This document shows, one piece after another, positions 1-12,800 of a DNA stretch of 64,000 nucleotides. The notes beneath the pieces are model-generated. The model did no database searches, was not told the DNA's origin, and worked only from the letters and a program-made list of their open reading frames with translations. Source of the stretch: Hypoxylon rubiginosum (lineage: Eukaryota > Ascomycota > Sordariomycetes > Xylariales > Hypoxylaceae); the NCBI GenBank assembly GCA_902806565.1, contig CADCXA010000021.1, positions 1,054,001 through 1,118,000 of the forward strand, in the 5' to 3' direction. Position 1 is the stretch's first letter. The number at the start of each line of letters is the position of its first letter. The translations under genes and the position numbers were made by a program.

Positions 1-2665
1 TCCAATTTAGCAATAATTGATGCTAGGAGTATAAAATCAATCTTATTCAATAGGTAATTGAATATCTCTGGGCTATTTTATTTTTTAGCGCTACAGAGTA
101 ATTACGAACCACACATAGGATCCGTACCCCTTTAACGATATTGGCTCAGCATGCGTGATCACAAGATGCATCATGGATCGGCCAACAGCGAGCGTAGTCG
201 TCGAGAAGCTATGATTCGGCACGTGAGATAGTCGCCCTTTGTTACATAGGTATCAACACGGATACCAAAGGAAAGCAACCGGTTACGGCCACCACATCCA
301 ATAGTTCGGGAAGAGAGTCAATAATGGAGCGTTGATAGCCATCGGGTTGGTTACGAATGTAGCTATTGTAGTTAGGTTTACAGATCCTTGCTCAAAAATG
401 TCGTTGTGTCCGCGCCCTTCAGTTCTGCGTCGTGATAAGAGTGGCTCGTTGATGACCAGTCTGTGGCTCGTGTAAGGGGCAGGCGACCTTCATGCTTCAC
501 TTCTAAAGCCTGAGGGTCTTCTGCTCCTTTCTACATGGAGCAGAACCTATGTTGATCGATCGCTGTTAGGTTCATACGTAATATCTACCCGCTTCTCGGA
601 TACACGCCCCGTCTTTCTTTATAATGCAACACAAACCGTCGTCAATACCTGGGTAGACATTAAACTTAAAGTTGTCAGCAGTGTTCAACGACTAGCGTCC
701 TATCCGGGGAGCTAGACGACTGTAATGCATTACGCCTTGATCGGACGAGTAAGAAGACAATCTCACTTCATGAAACTGTCGGGTAGAGATGATACGTCCG
801 AAGGCTAGGCAATTGAGGTCTTTAGTAAGCACTGAATGAACGTTTCAATGCTTTCAGCCAAGCTTCGATATCCATGTTTGCGATATGAACAGACCTCGCA
901 GCCAAGAGGCTTGAACACAGCCAGTGGATGCCTAGGTAGTCAGTCATAAGAAGTCATAGAGCCTAGAAAACTCGACGTATAGATCTGATGTGAACTTGTC
1001 AAGATATTGTGCTGGCTAGAAGTGAGCATTTTCTAGAAATATTACGGCAACTTCGTAAACGTCCCGTCGGGGGTTAGATAGGATCCTAGAAGGCTGCATT
1101 CATCCCCTGGAATCGATTACTACCTACCTTAGGTACCTAGGTACTCGGACAATGATGTTCTTCCTACATAAAGAGAAATATAAGTATATTCGTCCCAATC
1201 CACGCTATTAGGGACATCATTGGCAGGACCTTACGTTGGTATTCTGGCTCTTGTAGGATGCCTCTAATCCTTGACGGATCTATCAGTGTAGCAGGCCTTT
1301 AGCTGTATGTGGATTCGGTCTCTAAAACCACAGATTGCTATGGTACAAGCCTGAGTTAGCCACCAAGAGATGTCCCCTTTTCTAGCTATTCATCTATAAC
1401 TACCTCCTAATATGCGTAGATAGCATCTCGACACGGCTGAGAAAAGGGGTCTCTAATAATTCTGTTTTAGGAAGGACCGATATCTCCGGGCGGTAGAGGA
1501 TAAGTCATACGAGCAATCGTTAGGGCTCTCCCGAACAATCCCGTTAGCGGCTTGGCCCACCCAATGGCAGCGATTCCTACCGCCGAACTCAGCGTTCTTC
1601 TCGCCGTCATGGCCCGGACGGCCGGGTGGTTTCGTTGCTGTTTATTTAAAGTGAAAAGGAGCCGCATTCGCTTCCTTTACTCCACACCTTTTTCTCTCCT
1701 TTTCCCAATATCATATGTTGTCGGCAGACTTGAGCCTCCAAAAAAGACGAACCGCGGGCGATGATGCGCACGCGTGACGATGACGCCCGCCCGACCGACC
1801 GAGGATAGGATGTACCGAGTTACAAAAGCCCAGTTCCCAATCGGAATAAGGATGGCAGCCTGGACCTCGGACATAAGATAACACGAGTCCTTTTGTGCCG
1901 CTCCCGTCCTGGCTGCTTGGGTAGTTTATGCTTTGAGCATCGCTAATTCGCTGCCCAATTGTGCACCCCACGTGTGCTTTTTGTTGCGTCTTTTCTTCCC
2001 TTTTGTGCAAATGCGCTCAGAGTCCGGATATGCGCCACTAAGTCCGTGGGTGACGAAACGTGACGCCCAATGGAGGAGAGAGACGAGGAGAGGAGGGATG
2101 AAATAGATAGAGTCTAACATCATACCTCCCTACTTCCCTACCTCCCTACCTCCCTACATGTAGGTACCTAGCCTTCCTGCCTGTCTGCCTGCTAGCCCAG
2201 CCCTGGCTGCCCTGGTCCCGGCCACCCCTCCGTCGAGCCGGGATATGTATCCTCAGGATTCTGGGGCGCGGATGTTTTTTGGTTTACATACTTGGTTTAC
2301 CTTGGTTGCTTTGCTTGGTTGCTTCGCTTTGCTTGGTCGCTTGGGATGCTGACTGCTGAAACCTTACCAACCTACACACTCACACCCACACGGCGAACCA
2401 TTTCAATCCATTTTGGCAGGTCTTGGCGACTCATTACCATTACCAGAAACACACCAAGGCCCCCCCCCTGGTGGCTATTTGGATTAGTCCCGCCTAACTA
2501 TACCTACATACATACTTATCGGTGTGTTATGTGCGCGTCCCGTGTGGGTGTTGTGGATGTACATTGTGGGTGTGCGAAGTGTATGCGAGTCTGAGTGTGG
2601 GGGGACAAAACCTTGGCAGCTCTCCTCTTCTACCTTTCTGCTACTCCGTCAGGACCGCTATCAAG
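1..2665. other. Gene-poor stretch, no supported gene
   Basis: I see no convincing coding sequence on either strand. The open frames are short, overlap in several frames and lack family motifs or consistent splice signals. One TACCTAGGTA palindrome lies at 1134-1143. From about 2120 to 2360 the + strand is rich in short pyrimidine-rich direct repeats (CTCCCTAC, TGCTTGGT types). The last few hundred bases probably form the promoter of the small gene starting at 2868. Confidence 0.5.
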
Positions 2666-2671
2666 TATAAA
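2666..2671 (+). promoter_or_regulatory. TATA box candidate for the gene at 2868
   Basis: The hexamer TATAAA lies about 200 bases upstream of the ATG at 2868. It is followed by a CT-rich stretch, as is common around transcription starts of strongly expressed fungal genes. The implied 5' leader is about 150-170 nt. This is inferred from position and sequence only. Confidence 0.4.
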
Positions 2672-2867
2672 GGACGCATCCCATTCCTCTTTCTTCCCTC
2701 TTGGATTGCTCTTCATTCTACAAAGAACAGCAAGCTATCAAGACAAAGTCAGAAACTCCTTTTGACAAATTAACCAAGTCCGGCAGCTCTTCAAAGAACT
2801 CCTTTATATCAAGTCTATCAAACTATTCCATCACCTCTCTCAACTTAGACACTTTAACCAAACCAAA

Positions 2868-3128
2868 ATGTCTTCCTCTACTCAGAACATCGGCGAGCAA
2901 GTCCGCCAGGAGCAGCCTCACACCTTCCTGTCTCTGGCTCCCACCACTTCAGCCTCTTACCCTACGGCTGAGAGCATCAAGCCGGCTCTGCACCCCCGCC
3001 GCAGCTCCAGCGCCAGTTCCAGCTCCACCGGCCAGACCAGCCTGCGATTCCTCAAGCTGGGACCCGTCCACTTCGGCGAGCACCCCGACGAGCACAAGGA
3101 GGACTACCACGAGGTCTTCATCGACTAG
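2868..3128 (+). CDS. Small conserved hypothetical protein (86 aa)
   Basis: An 86-residue single-exon ORF. The ATG follows AACCAAA, a good fungal start context. The N-terminal two thirds is rich in Ser, Thr, Ala and Pro, including an SSSASSSS run, and looks disordered. The C-terminal end is different: FLKLGPVHFGEHPDEHKED, rich in His and acidic residues, then a short hydrophobic-acidic tail. I recall similar short proteins with an LGPVH..GEH..EHKED ending in other filamentous ascomycetes, without a known function. There is no signal peptide or membrane segment. It stands alone between two gene-poor stretches. Codon choice (mostly C-ending) and the TATA box suggest good expression. Function unknown. 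Confidence 0.65.
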   Translation: MSSSTQNIGEQVRQEQPHTFLSLAPTTSASYPTAESIKPALHPRRSSSASSSSTGQTSLRFLKLGPVHFGEHPDEHKEDYHEVFID

Positions 3129-5330
3129 ATGTTTCAGCAAACTTCACGAACCGCTAAACATTCTCTCATGACTTTCCATTTTCTTACACTAGCGGAAAGC
3201 TACGAAATCGTGGCGCCTTAACGACATGAACTCAAAAGCGATGATTTGCACATAGCATGCACACACCCCCCAAAAAGAATATGGAGGGAAGCTCATCTGG
3301 TTGTCTTTCTTTTTTTTCCCCGAGGGTCCATTCGGCTCTAGTTCCCTCGCTTTCCTTTTCTGTGGCGTTCTGGGGGGGAACCGGCAACCCGACGGGATGG
3401 GCGGATAGCTATGGGAATGGGAAATCTGGAGTAGATACATCGTCGTACGACATAACATACCGTACGGCACACCTTGATGGGGAACGGGTATCTTGAGGTC
3501 TTGAGGGGTGGCACCTTGGCTACTTGGCCGGTTACTTGCGGGAGATTGACTTGAATCAACTCTTAGCTTAGCTACATAGCTCTATGTACGGGCATGGTAC
3601 TCGCCGTCATAATAAAATATGATCTTGGATCTCGCAGATTAAGCTACACTGTATTTCCAGAATCTCAAATGGAACGGTGCAATCTTCACATGTGGGAGAG
3701 TAGTAACATAATTGCGTTCCACAAGTTCGTGACCCCCTGCTCACTGCGCGAATATGTGGTATCGAAGCTCATCGGACCAGTCAGCTATGTGCGCTAGAGC
3801 ACGTCCAAGGCATCAGTCACATTGTCCTTTTGACGTGTTCAAGGCTTCTTAGCTACGTAGAGTATAGCGGATCGGGGCCCGCATATAACATCCGCAAACA
3901 GTAAGAGAGTGAGCATGTCGAGCATGTCCCCCTTGTACAGAGCTACTATCACATTATTTTCCGCTCTGGAAAAGAGTCGCGAGCGCAACTCGTGATTGGT
4001 CCGACTTAGCACAGGCCTACACAAGCCTACCCGCATATACCTCCCTTGCATTTCGAAACACCCGCTGAGCTTCCACGCAATTAGAACACATGGACAGAAC
4101 CAGGCGCAGAGTTAACCCTATGAGATTCTGTCTGAGATTACCTACACAATCCCGTTTGCTTCATGCGGGCAGGCAACCTTCAGCCGTCGATGACCGCATA
4201 TTCGCAAGCCACCACAATCAACCTACCCTCCCTAAAAAAAATCAATTTCCTATCATATAGCGGCCAAGAAAATACCAAGCCGGACAGGCCTCGAACAATC
4301 TCAGAAAAAAACTTGGCGGGGGTCTCGGAGCGAAGCAAAGACGACGACGACGAAGAACGATCATGCCATAGGTTACTATAATTACCTATTAGTTAGTATA
4401 TTTTTTATGAGCAGTTCTACATACAGTAACGGATCGGAGTTTGCTAATCCATACCGCACGCGTGCTCAGGTGACAAGGACCCCTTATCCGCAAACACGGG
4501 ATGACCCCGCCGATCAGATAGCTTACTGAACCGTTGCGGCGTTGCGAGGTGCGAGATGCTAGGATGGTAGGATGTGAGGGCAAGCCGAGGTAGCCCTGAT
4601 TAGTCCTGATTAGCTCTGATAGCCATGATTTACCTCTACCCCTAACTTACCGTAGGCTTTTTCGGCTGGCGAGGCATAGGCTACCTGACCTTTTGGCTCG
4701 AAACTGTTGCAAGCAGACGCCACCTACTATAGAAGAACCTAGCTAATACTATACCACCCAGAGTTGACTTGAAGCACCGGGGAAAGCAAACCGCCCTGTC
4801 GATTATCATCGAAGCTCTGAAACTGACCTTGGCTTTGCCCTTGGCAATCTAGAAGCCAAGCTGCCAAGGTGGCAAAATGATACCTGGTCGGTACTCTATA
4901 CATGTTTTGTCTCGGCTCGCATGCGACATCATCTTCGTCTAGCTCGTCTCGTTTCCTTTTTAAACTGCGAGAACGTGTCGGTGTTTCAACAAACCAAGAG
5001 ATAACGTTTTCTCAACCTTTCTTGCTCCATAGTATACCAAACAAGCCAAGTACTATATCCTATTAATAATACATAGTAGCGGGTATCCGTTTTATGATCG
5101 TCATACGGGGCTATAACGCACATACACACGCAGCCTACCGACGCCTTTAAAGCTGTCGGCTTATCAAGCGAACCAGTTGCTACATGCATAGTAGGTGGCA
5201 TAACAAGGCACATAGGAGGTAGGGATATGTACGCATGCAGCGCGCATCAAGACATCCCAAGATTCTAGACTGTGTATTATATTGTACAATATACTTTGTA
5301 CATGTTGTGCAATTAGCGCCGGCAGCCCAA

Positions 5331-5367
5331 GTGCCCTGTGCCCTGTGCCCTGTGCCCTGGTGCCCTG
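5331..5367. repeat. Short tandem repeat, unit GTGCCCT
   Basis: About five head-to-tail copies of GTGCCCT, the last preceded by one extra G. It lies in a gene-free area and has no visible role. Confidence 0.8.
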
Positions 5368-7689
5368 CATGTAGGTTTGAACGGCTGACCCTTCCCTAGG
5401 AGGGCACCTATGTACCTAAGTATGTACCTATTCTGACGTCCCCATGCTCTCGCTACCTCATCCACGGTCTTGGTAAACTATAGCCCACCCCTCCTACCCT
5501 CCAATATCTTTCCCTCCCCCCGCGCTCTATATCATCCGGTCAACCTACCATTGCCGACACATACCATACATGCAGACATGATGCCACAGTAGGGTTTTAC
5601 TGATGACGCTATTGTGCACTGAAGCTCGCAGAGGCGAAGAGAAATGTGACGAGTGAAAAGTGAAAACCGAACGAGGTCCGGCCCAATTGGAGTATCTCTC
5701 TTGTCGACGGCACGGGCTCTAAGTCGTAGGAGGCAAAAAACAATACAATGCACAATGTCCCGATGGAGCCTCAAACTCGTACGTACCATGGTCGATAGCC
5801 TGCACGACGACCTTTCGGCACACAGCCGAACGCCACCGGGGCACATGGGCGCTCTCCAGCCTGTCCAGCATGAGCTCCGCACGTGATGGATGGACGCGTC
5901 GCGAGAGTGCGAGAAAGAAGAAGAAAATGGTGGTGGTCGCGGCGAGACCCTTCAAGGTTGCACCATCTTACGATAGATTGGACATTGGACATCCCATCCC
6001 TTTCGCATACGTCAGGTCATTTACGAGCTAGCAACCCTACACGGCATGCCCCAGATGTCTACTCCCCCTTAATGTTCTACTCCTATCCTTCGCTTTTTTC
6101 ATCAATTCTTAACCCTAATGATGAGACCACCTTTTCCATCCATACCTTCCCATAGCAGGTCCACGCCAAAACTCCCTTGGGTCCGAGTTTGCTGAAAAGG
6201 ATAGGGTACATACATACGTACAAGCCGTAAGACCTTGGCGATTTGAAGATCTTCAGCCCGTTCCGTTCGTTGAAACGCTGCGGGATTTATATGAAGAGTA
6301 AAAAAGAGAGCGAGCTGCTGCTGCTGCTGCTGCTGCTACTGCAATGTAAGATAACTGCAGCCTAGATAGCAACCCAACCTGCCTCTCCCCCTTTATCCAA
6401 TGAGGTCGAGAGAACGTCATGCATCACCCTCTCCGTGCATCCAGGGCATCTTACCTCAGAGACATGAACTCTGGGCAAGACAAAGAAAAAAGCTGGGGGA
6501 GCGCTCGATACCGGGGGTTTCCTTTTTCAATCTCGCCGCACAAAACGAATGATGGGATGAAAGTAGAAAAGAAAAAAGAACGTCATAAGATGATATCAGA
6601 TGTTTACTTGGGCAACTGACCTTCAGTCCGGATCGCGAAACTACGTAGGTCACTTGGTTGATCTTTCAGGTGGCTTAGCGCGGCAGAAGAGAGGAATCGC
6701 GTAGAAAGAAAAGAATCCCAAATCCAATCCTAAATCCCAAGAACATGGTAACCAACGAGCATGACGGAGCATGACGTTGCGGCTTATTAATAAAACAAAT
6801 CAAGTGGCCCGCGTTTGTTCCCAAACAGGGAGAGAGGAGGACCCTTAGATCTCCAACAAATCTTTGTTCCTGTATCTGTCCTCTGTTATCCCTTGCGAGA
6901 TAAGCCTAGCGTCATCTGAATTAATGCCCATTAGGTACCTACCGCATCTAGGATTATTTCGGGGACTTCCCAGCAAGGAAAAAAAATAGGATTCAGGATA
7001 GAGTTAAAGAAGAAAAGCAAGTATCGATGATGTTGCCGTGCCCCTTGATTATCTTACACGTAAGCCAAAACCCGTTTCTTGGCGCATGCAAACGGCCTTC
7101 CTTCCTCTGTGTACATAGGATTGCGATATGGGATATGGATATGAGAAAAATACGTTTGTATTACTGTGTTCGGGCAATCCTATCCGACGCGCCCAGACCC
7201 ATCCCGCGCGCTTTTTGCGAAATTATATCTAACGTATGAAGCCGAGGCCTAGACTGCACTATCGTATGTGGGCGAGCGACGGCAGCAATGATATGTTTGT
7301 AAATATCGAGTTTGCTGATATATGAGCGGCACAATACACCTATCATACATGAGACCAATCCCAGTGGTTGTAACTGAGACCGGCAAGATAGGCTCGCAGC
7401 GTCTCTCTCTTTCTTTCCCCTCTCCCTCCCTCCCTCTCGCGGCGGAGCGGACTTCGCGACACACCGCCCACGAAAGAACAGCAATGCGCCAAGCTCATAC
7501 CAAGAGCCACCAAGACTGCACAAGACGGGACTATGTAAGTCATACCAGTAATCCGCGCTAGCCACTCGTTCTGCCGCATCTTGAAATGTGGGTGGCTTCA
7601 TCTACTCAGATTTTTTGAGTTGTCGAACTGATCGTCCTTGCCACGATTTAGTTATCCGAAGGTCGTCCCATCACACCCCCTTGCTGCTG

Positions 7690-7729
7690 GGAGAGAGAGA
7701 GAGAGAGTGTGTGTGTGTGTGTGTGTGTG
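7690..7729. repeat. Compound microsatellite (GA)n(GT)n
   Basis: An uninterrupted GA dinucleotide run of about 18 nt passes directly into a GT run of about 22 nt. It is intergenic and likely to vary in length between strains. Confidence 0.85.
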
Positions 7730-8453
7730 CTCGCTTTAGATAGCTCACGATTGGCGAAGCTAGCAGGTAATAGGTAAGTTTCTAGAGCCGGCCGTAGGTG
7801 ATACGTGACGCAGTGGCGTGCCGGAGAAAGCTGGAGCAAAACGTTTCACAGAATTGGGCTCTCAGATGGTGGTTGATTGCGGGTGATCGACAGGGCCTCT
7901 GCTCTAGCCTCTAACTAGGCAGTACCGGCGCTAGATCACGACTTGGCAAGCTTGGCTGCATAGACTATGTGCGCCCAATCTCTCTTGGCTATCTTGAAGG
8001 GGGGAGGGCATAACAGAATTACGCCGAGGGCTGAGTTACGGAAAGTCCGAGCTAGGTTTGAGGACGTACGTTAGTAATTCTGCTCATGCAGATAGCTTGT
8101 GTTGAGCTGCGGATAGTTGATAACGGAGTTAATAGGGGCTAAACATCGAGAGCCGAATGTTGCTCGGAAGTTATGGCTTTAAAGTGTCTCCCTCCGATAT
8201 TCTGCGCCGGCGTGGTGCATGTTGTTCATGCCGGATCTGATGTGACCAATGGTCTATGGCACAGTGACCTTAACCAGCGCATTGTTTAGCCTGGTTGTAT
8301 CTTGTTTGGCCTCGGAGAAGTAGTACCGAGTCCAGAAACCGGATACCGAATTCTAAAGAGGCATTTCGAATTCTCTAAGACGGGCAGGGCAGTGACAAGA
8401 TGTATCTCACCAAGACACCCTGCATTGCTTTGTGCTTCCTCATCGGACCCAAC

Positions 8454-9206
8454 TTAATAGCTCCGTTCGCCAATCCTCACAATCGGCTGTCCCGTTCCGT
8501 AGGTCTCGACGAGGGCTCTCCAATCTAGTTCAACCCAGTCAGGCCCGTTTCGCAGAACTGCCAATCCTTGGTCGTCGACTGATTCGTGGTCCGTCTTCGT
8601 CGACGGGTGCTTCCTCTGATGGAACGGGCAGAAGACTGACATATGCACCCTCCAGCCTACGAACTCGACCTTCTCTAGGTACGGGTCGGACAGGAGTCTC
8701 AGCAAGGCTTGAAAAGGAGGCCGGTGCACCATGTCCGGGTCAACCGACCGGGTTGCGCGGGTCCGCCAGCTCGGCGGTCCTAGGCGCAATGTGAGATCCC
8801 GCAAGCTCCCTTTGAGCACCATATCGGTGAGTGCGGGCCCCAAGACGCGCTCGAACTCGCCGCCTATTCTGATGAGGTGGACGGTCAGCTTGCGCACGCG
8901 CCTGCGAGCGTTCTGACCCTCTTCGCTGAGGAATCCGCCCTGGCTGGTCAGGTGGACTGGCAGCCGGTGGCTCTGCGCGTTCAGGATGAAGCCATTCTCG
9001 GAGTAGAAGATGGCGGAGGCTTCTTGGTACATCTGGGAGCTGACGAGAAATATGTTCAGAATGCCCGTGAGCTCCGAGAGTGGGGGGCTGAAGAGGGTTG
9101 CGTTGTGGAGAACGACAGTCGAGTCCGAGACGAGGAGTTGTGTGAGGATGGCACACCTCAGCTCCGGCGGGAGGTCGAAGAAGCGGAAGACGTCGCTCTT
9201 CGCCAT
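8454..9206 (-). CDS. F-box-like / 2EXR-type domain protein
   Basis: A single-exon ORF of 250 residues. It opens with FRFFDLPPELRCAILTQLL, which fits the LPxEL(R)xxI(Y/F)xxLL signature of fungal F-box-like (2EXR) proteins. Next comes a typical companion segment, LVSSQMYQEASAIFYSENGF, close to the LL..cr.iy.Ea..ilY..N.f pattern of these families. The middle (RRVRKLTVHLIR) and C-terminal part (LLRLLSDPYLEKVEFVGW) look like irregular leucine-rich beta strands. Family members often act as substrate adaptors or have no known role, and the family expands freely in filamentous fungi. It is divergent from CFT1 across about 660 bases. GC3 is high. I know no specific function. Confidence 0.7.
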   Translation of the reverse strand: MAKSDVFRFFDLPPELRCAILTQLLVSDSTVVLHNATLFSPPLSELTGILNIFLVSSQMYQEASAIFYSENGFILNAQSHRLPVHLTSQGGFLSEEGQNARRRVRKLTVHLIRIGGEFERVLGPALTDMVLKGSLRDLTLRLGPPSWRTRATRSVDPDMVHRPPFQALLRLLSDPYLEKVEFVGWRVHMSVFCPFHQRKHPSTKTDHESVDDQGLAVLRNGPDWVELDWRALVETYGTGQPIVRIGERSY

Positions 9207-9870
9207 TGTTGCTATACAGCTCCTATTTGGAGACTGGTCCCGATAGAGATGGTCCCGATATTGATGTTTCTGGCAAAGGGGTAGGTGCTGTATACCTGAT
9301 ATCTTGACTTGCTCAGATGAGCTGCTCCGGCCAAAGCTGTCACCTCTCGAGGTCTATCTCGATGAGCCAAATGAGCTACCTGTCAATTTATGAAATGACT
9401 CTGATGGTTAATGAGAAGTGATTGAGAGGTTTCGTGGTCTTTATTCAATGAACAAGACGTAACCGCAAGTCAATGTTCCTGAGATATGGATAGGCCAACA
9501 ACTGCGGTAAGAGAGTTAGGCACTTGTCTCTGCTAGGGAACTCGGACTCGAAACCGTGTAGAATCTTTAGCCTTGTATTGAGGCTTCTCTCCATGAAGTA
9601 GTTCGTGATCCTTGACGTTGCTAGTAATAAAGCGACAGAGATGCTTTCCTGGTTGGCAGGTTGGAGTTGGTAGAGGCAAAATGTTATATGGTATACATGC
9701 ATACTTTGCTTACTGTGTTATCTTATCTGCGCTAAGTATGTAGCTGCATGCTGCAAGAAGCTCTGACCTTTGGCGCGCCTTCAGCTTTCTAAATTCTTAG
9801 ACAATCGCGTTCGTCCAAAAGACTCTCTCGTCTTCAGGTTTTCCCCTGAAATGAAGAAATCAAGTCCACA
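9207..9870. other. Divergent intergenic region, F-box-like gene / CFT1
   Basis: This 664-base gap separates divergently transcribed genes and should contain both promoters. An 85-codon minus-strand frame at 9445-9702 ends in a Leu-rich segment (LLPQLLAYPYLRNIDLRLRL) loosely similar to the C-terminal part of the adjacent F-box-like protein. It could be a fragment of a related gene, but it is too short to call. Confidence 0.4.
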
Positions 9871-12800
9871 ATGCAGTGTTATACGGAGCTGACGCCACCG
9901 ACGGCTGTCACACATTCCGTTTCCCTGCCCTTTATATCGGCGCAAAGCAACAACCTCGTCGTCGCAAAGGCGTCTCTCTTGCAGATCTTCACGACCAAGT
10001 CAGTATCCGCCGAGCTCGACAAAGCCCAAAATGCGCAACTACAATCTTCTCGTCCCACCGAGCACTACGACTCTCGAGTCAACGACGATGATGGCCTCGA
10101 AGCCTCCTTCCTTGGCGGAGATTCCGTTCTCGTTAGATCGGACCGTTCCAACTACACGAAGCTAGTACTTGTTACCGAATATACACTGGCCGGAACTATC
10201 ACGGGTCTCGTGCGCATCAGGTCAAAGGCAACCGCTTCTGGTGGGGAGGCCCTCTTGGTGGCTTTCAAGGATGCTAAGATGAGCATGCTCGAGTGGGATC
10301 CCGAGAAACATTCCATAAATACAACATCAATACACTATTATGAACAAGAGGAGCTACAGGGGAGCCCGTGGGCCCTCCCGCTGAGCCATTATGTTAACTT
10401 CCTTGAAGCAGACCCAGGCAGCCGATGTGCTGCTCTGAAGTTCGGAGCGCGGAGTCTTGCTATCGTCCAATTCAAAGTGGCAGAGGAAGACATAGATATG
10501 GATGATTGGGACGAGGAGTTGGATGGGCCGCGGCCTGTGAAAGAGCTCTCTACTACGCTCCCAAATGGAACTAGCAGCAATGAAGAGACACCATATGCAA
10601 CTTCCTTCGTCCTTCGATTGCCCAATCTTGATTCTAAGCTCATCCACCCCGTGCATCTTGCTTTTCTCCACGAGTATAGAGAGCCGACCTTTGGTATACT
10701 CTCCTCGACCACCTCACCCTCTTTAGTTCTCGGTCGAAGGGACCACCTAACCTACATGGTCTTCACCTTGGACATCCAACAAAAAGCTTCGACGCCTATC
10801 TTATCAGTGACTGGCCTCCCACAAGATTTGTTTCGGGTCATCGCGATTCCTGCGCCGATAGGGGGTGTGCTCTTGGTTGGGATAAACGAGCTGATACATA
10901 TCGACCAATCCGGCAAATCCCACGGTGTTGGCGTCAATAATTTTGCGAAGAAAGCCACGTCGTTTAGTTTGGTCGACCAGTCTGACCTTGAACTACGACT
11001 AGAGGGTTGCCAAATCGATACGTTATCCGCCGAGAACGGCGAATTCTTGATGGTTCTGAGTGATGGCCGCCTCGCCCTTATTACGTTTCAAGTCGACGGA
11101 AAGATAGTATCTGGATTTGGTCTTCGACTGATCGCACCAGAGAATGGCGGAGCTATAATACCAACCGGCGTTACGACATTAAGTAAATTGAGCAAGACAA
11201 CCCTATTCGCGGGCAGTGAAGGCGCCGATTCGCTAGTTATTGGCTGGGCCCGTAAACAGGGCCAATCTGGAAGAAGAAAGTCGCGTCTACAAGACCCTTC
11301 ACTAGACCTCGATATAGATGATGAAGATATGGAAGACATGGAGGATGACGACGACCTTTACGGTGATGACCAGGAGCCCGGAAAGGAGACATTACGGTCT
11401 ACTATCCTGGCAGGTAGCAGATCAGGAGAGCTGAGCTTCCGCGTACATGACCGCCTTATCAGCATCGCCCCTATAAAGGATTTTACTCTAGGGCAAACAG
11501 TCCCGCTTAATGAAGAGGAACAAACTAGCCAATTCGATGTCACGAGCGAGCTCAGCTTCGTCTGTGCCTGTGGCCAAGGCAAGGGTGGCTCTATTGCCAT
11601 AATCAACCGAGGAATACAGCCAGATGTCATTGGGAAATTTGGATTCCCAGAAGCAAGGGGCTTCTGGACCATGGCCGCTCAAAAACCAATACCGAAATCA
11701 TTACAAGGTGACAAAGGAGCCAATTCTATGGGTGCGGATTACGAAATATCTACGCAGTATGACCGCTTCATGATTGTTTCCAAAGTTGACTTGGACGGAT
11801 ATGAGACTTCGGATGTGTATGTTTTGACGGGAGCCGGATTCGAGGCGTTGACCGGAACGGAGTTCGACCCGGCTGCTGGTTTTACCATCGAAGCTGGTAC
11901 CATGGGTAGCCATATGAGAATTATTCAAGTGCTTAAGACTGCCGTCCACTGTTACGATGGGGGTAAGATTAACTCGACTCCTAACTCGACTTCTCTTTGA
12001 TTATATGCTAATATGCCCCGCAGACTTTGGACTCACCCAGATTCTCCCGATGCTGGATGAAGAGACTGGCGCAGAGCCTAGGGTGGACTCTGCCAGCATA
12101 GCAGACCCTTATCTTCTCCTAGTACGAGATGATGCCAGTGTCTCCATCACCAAGATTGACAAGAATCTGGAACTCGATGAACTTGAAAAAGAAGACCCGG
12201 CTCTTTCTTCGACCAAATGGGCTACTGGGTGTTTGTATGAAGATAGGTCTGGTGTTTTTGCTAAAGCCCAGAGCGATAAGGGCACCGGAGCTGGTGAAAA
12301 CATAATGATGTTCCTACTTAGCAAGACTGGAGCACTTCACGTAGGTGGTCCATTTATCACTCTCGGCATTGTTGCTAATGGCCCTAGATGTACGCTTTGC
12401 CTGATCTCTCCAAACCTGTCTATGTTGCGGAAGGCTTGCCCTTCGTGCCGGCGATACTTTCAGCAAATTATGCAGCGAGACGAGGTACGGCCAAAGATTC
12501 TATTAAAGAGATACTGGTGGCCGATCTAGGAGATATGACATCTTCGTACCCATACTTGATCGTGAGTAGGCCCAGTTTCTCCCTCATTGTCTTTACATTA
12601 CTTACCAGTCTCAGGCCCGACATGGTAACGACGATGTGACGATATACGAGCCTTTCCGAATACCTTCAACTACTGAGCAAGAGCTTTCCGCAACACTTCA
12701 TTTTCAGAAACAATTCAACCCCGTCATAGCGGATGATTTGGTTGCGCTAGCAGATGATGAAGATGAAGTACTAAAGGCGCCTCCAATGCGGAGGTGTGAG

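Larger units (their letters stand above)
3129..8453. other. 5.3 kb gene-poor stretch with microsatellites
   Basis: No gene could be supported. Open frames are short and unrelated between strands. Simple repeats are visible: GTGCCCT repeated about five times at 5331-5367, a CTG run at about 6314-6337, and a GA run passing into a GT run at 7690-7729. A 78-residue minus-strand frame at 5719-5955 begins with a hydrophobic segment but I could not support it as a gene. Composition is mixed, not strongly AT-rich, so this is not a typical RIP-degraded block. Confidence 0.45.

Noticed and set aside
5719..5955. 78-codon minus-strand ORF that begins with a hydrophobic, signal-like segment
   Set aside because: It has a single weak feature, overlaps several other short frames in the same GC-rich patch and has no recognisable mature domain. 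A small secreted protein cannot be excluded.
9445..9702. 85-codon minus ORF with a Leu-rich end beside the F-box-like gene
   Set aside because: A weak resemblance to the F-box-like C terminus is not enough; it has no F-box and lies in the CFT1 promoter region.
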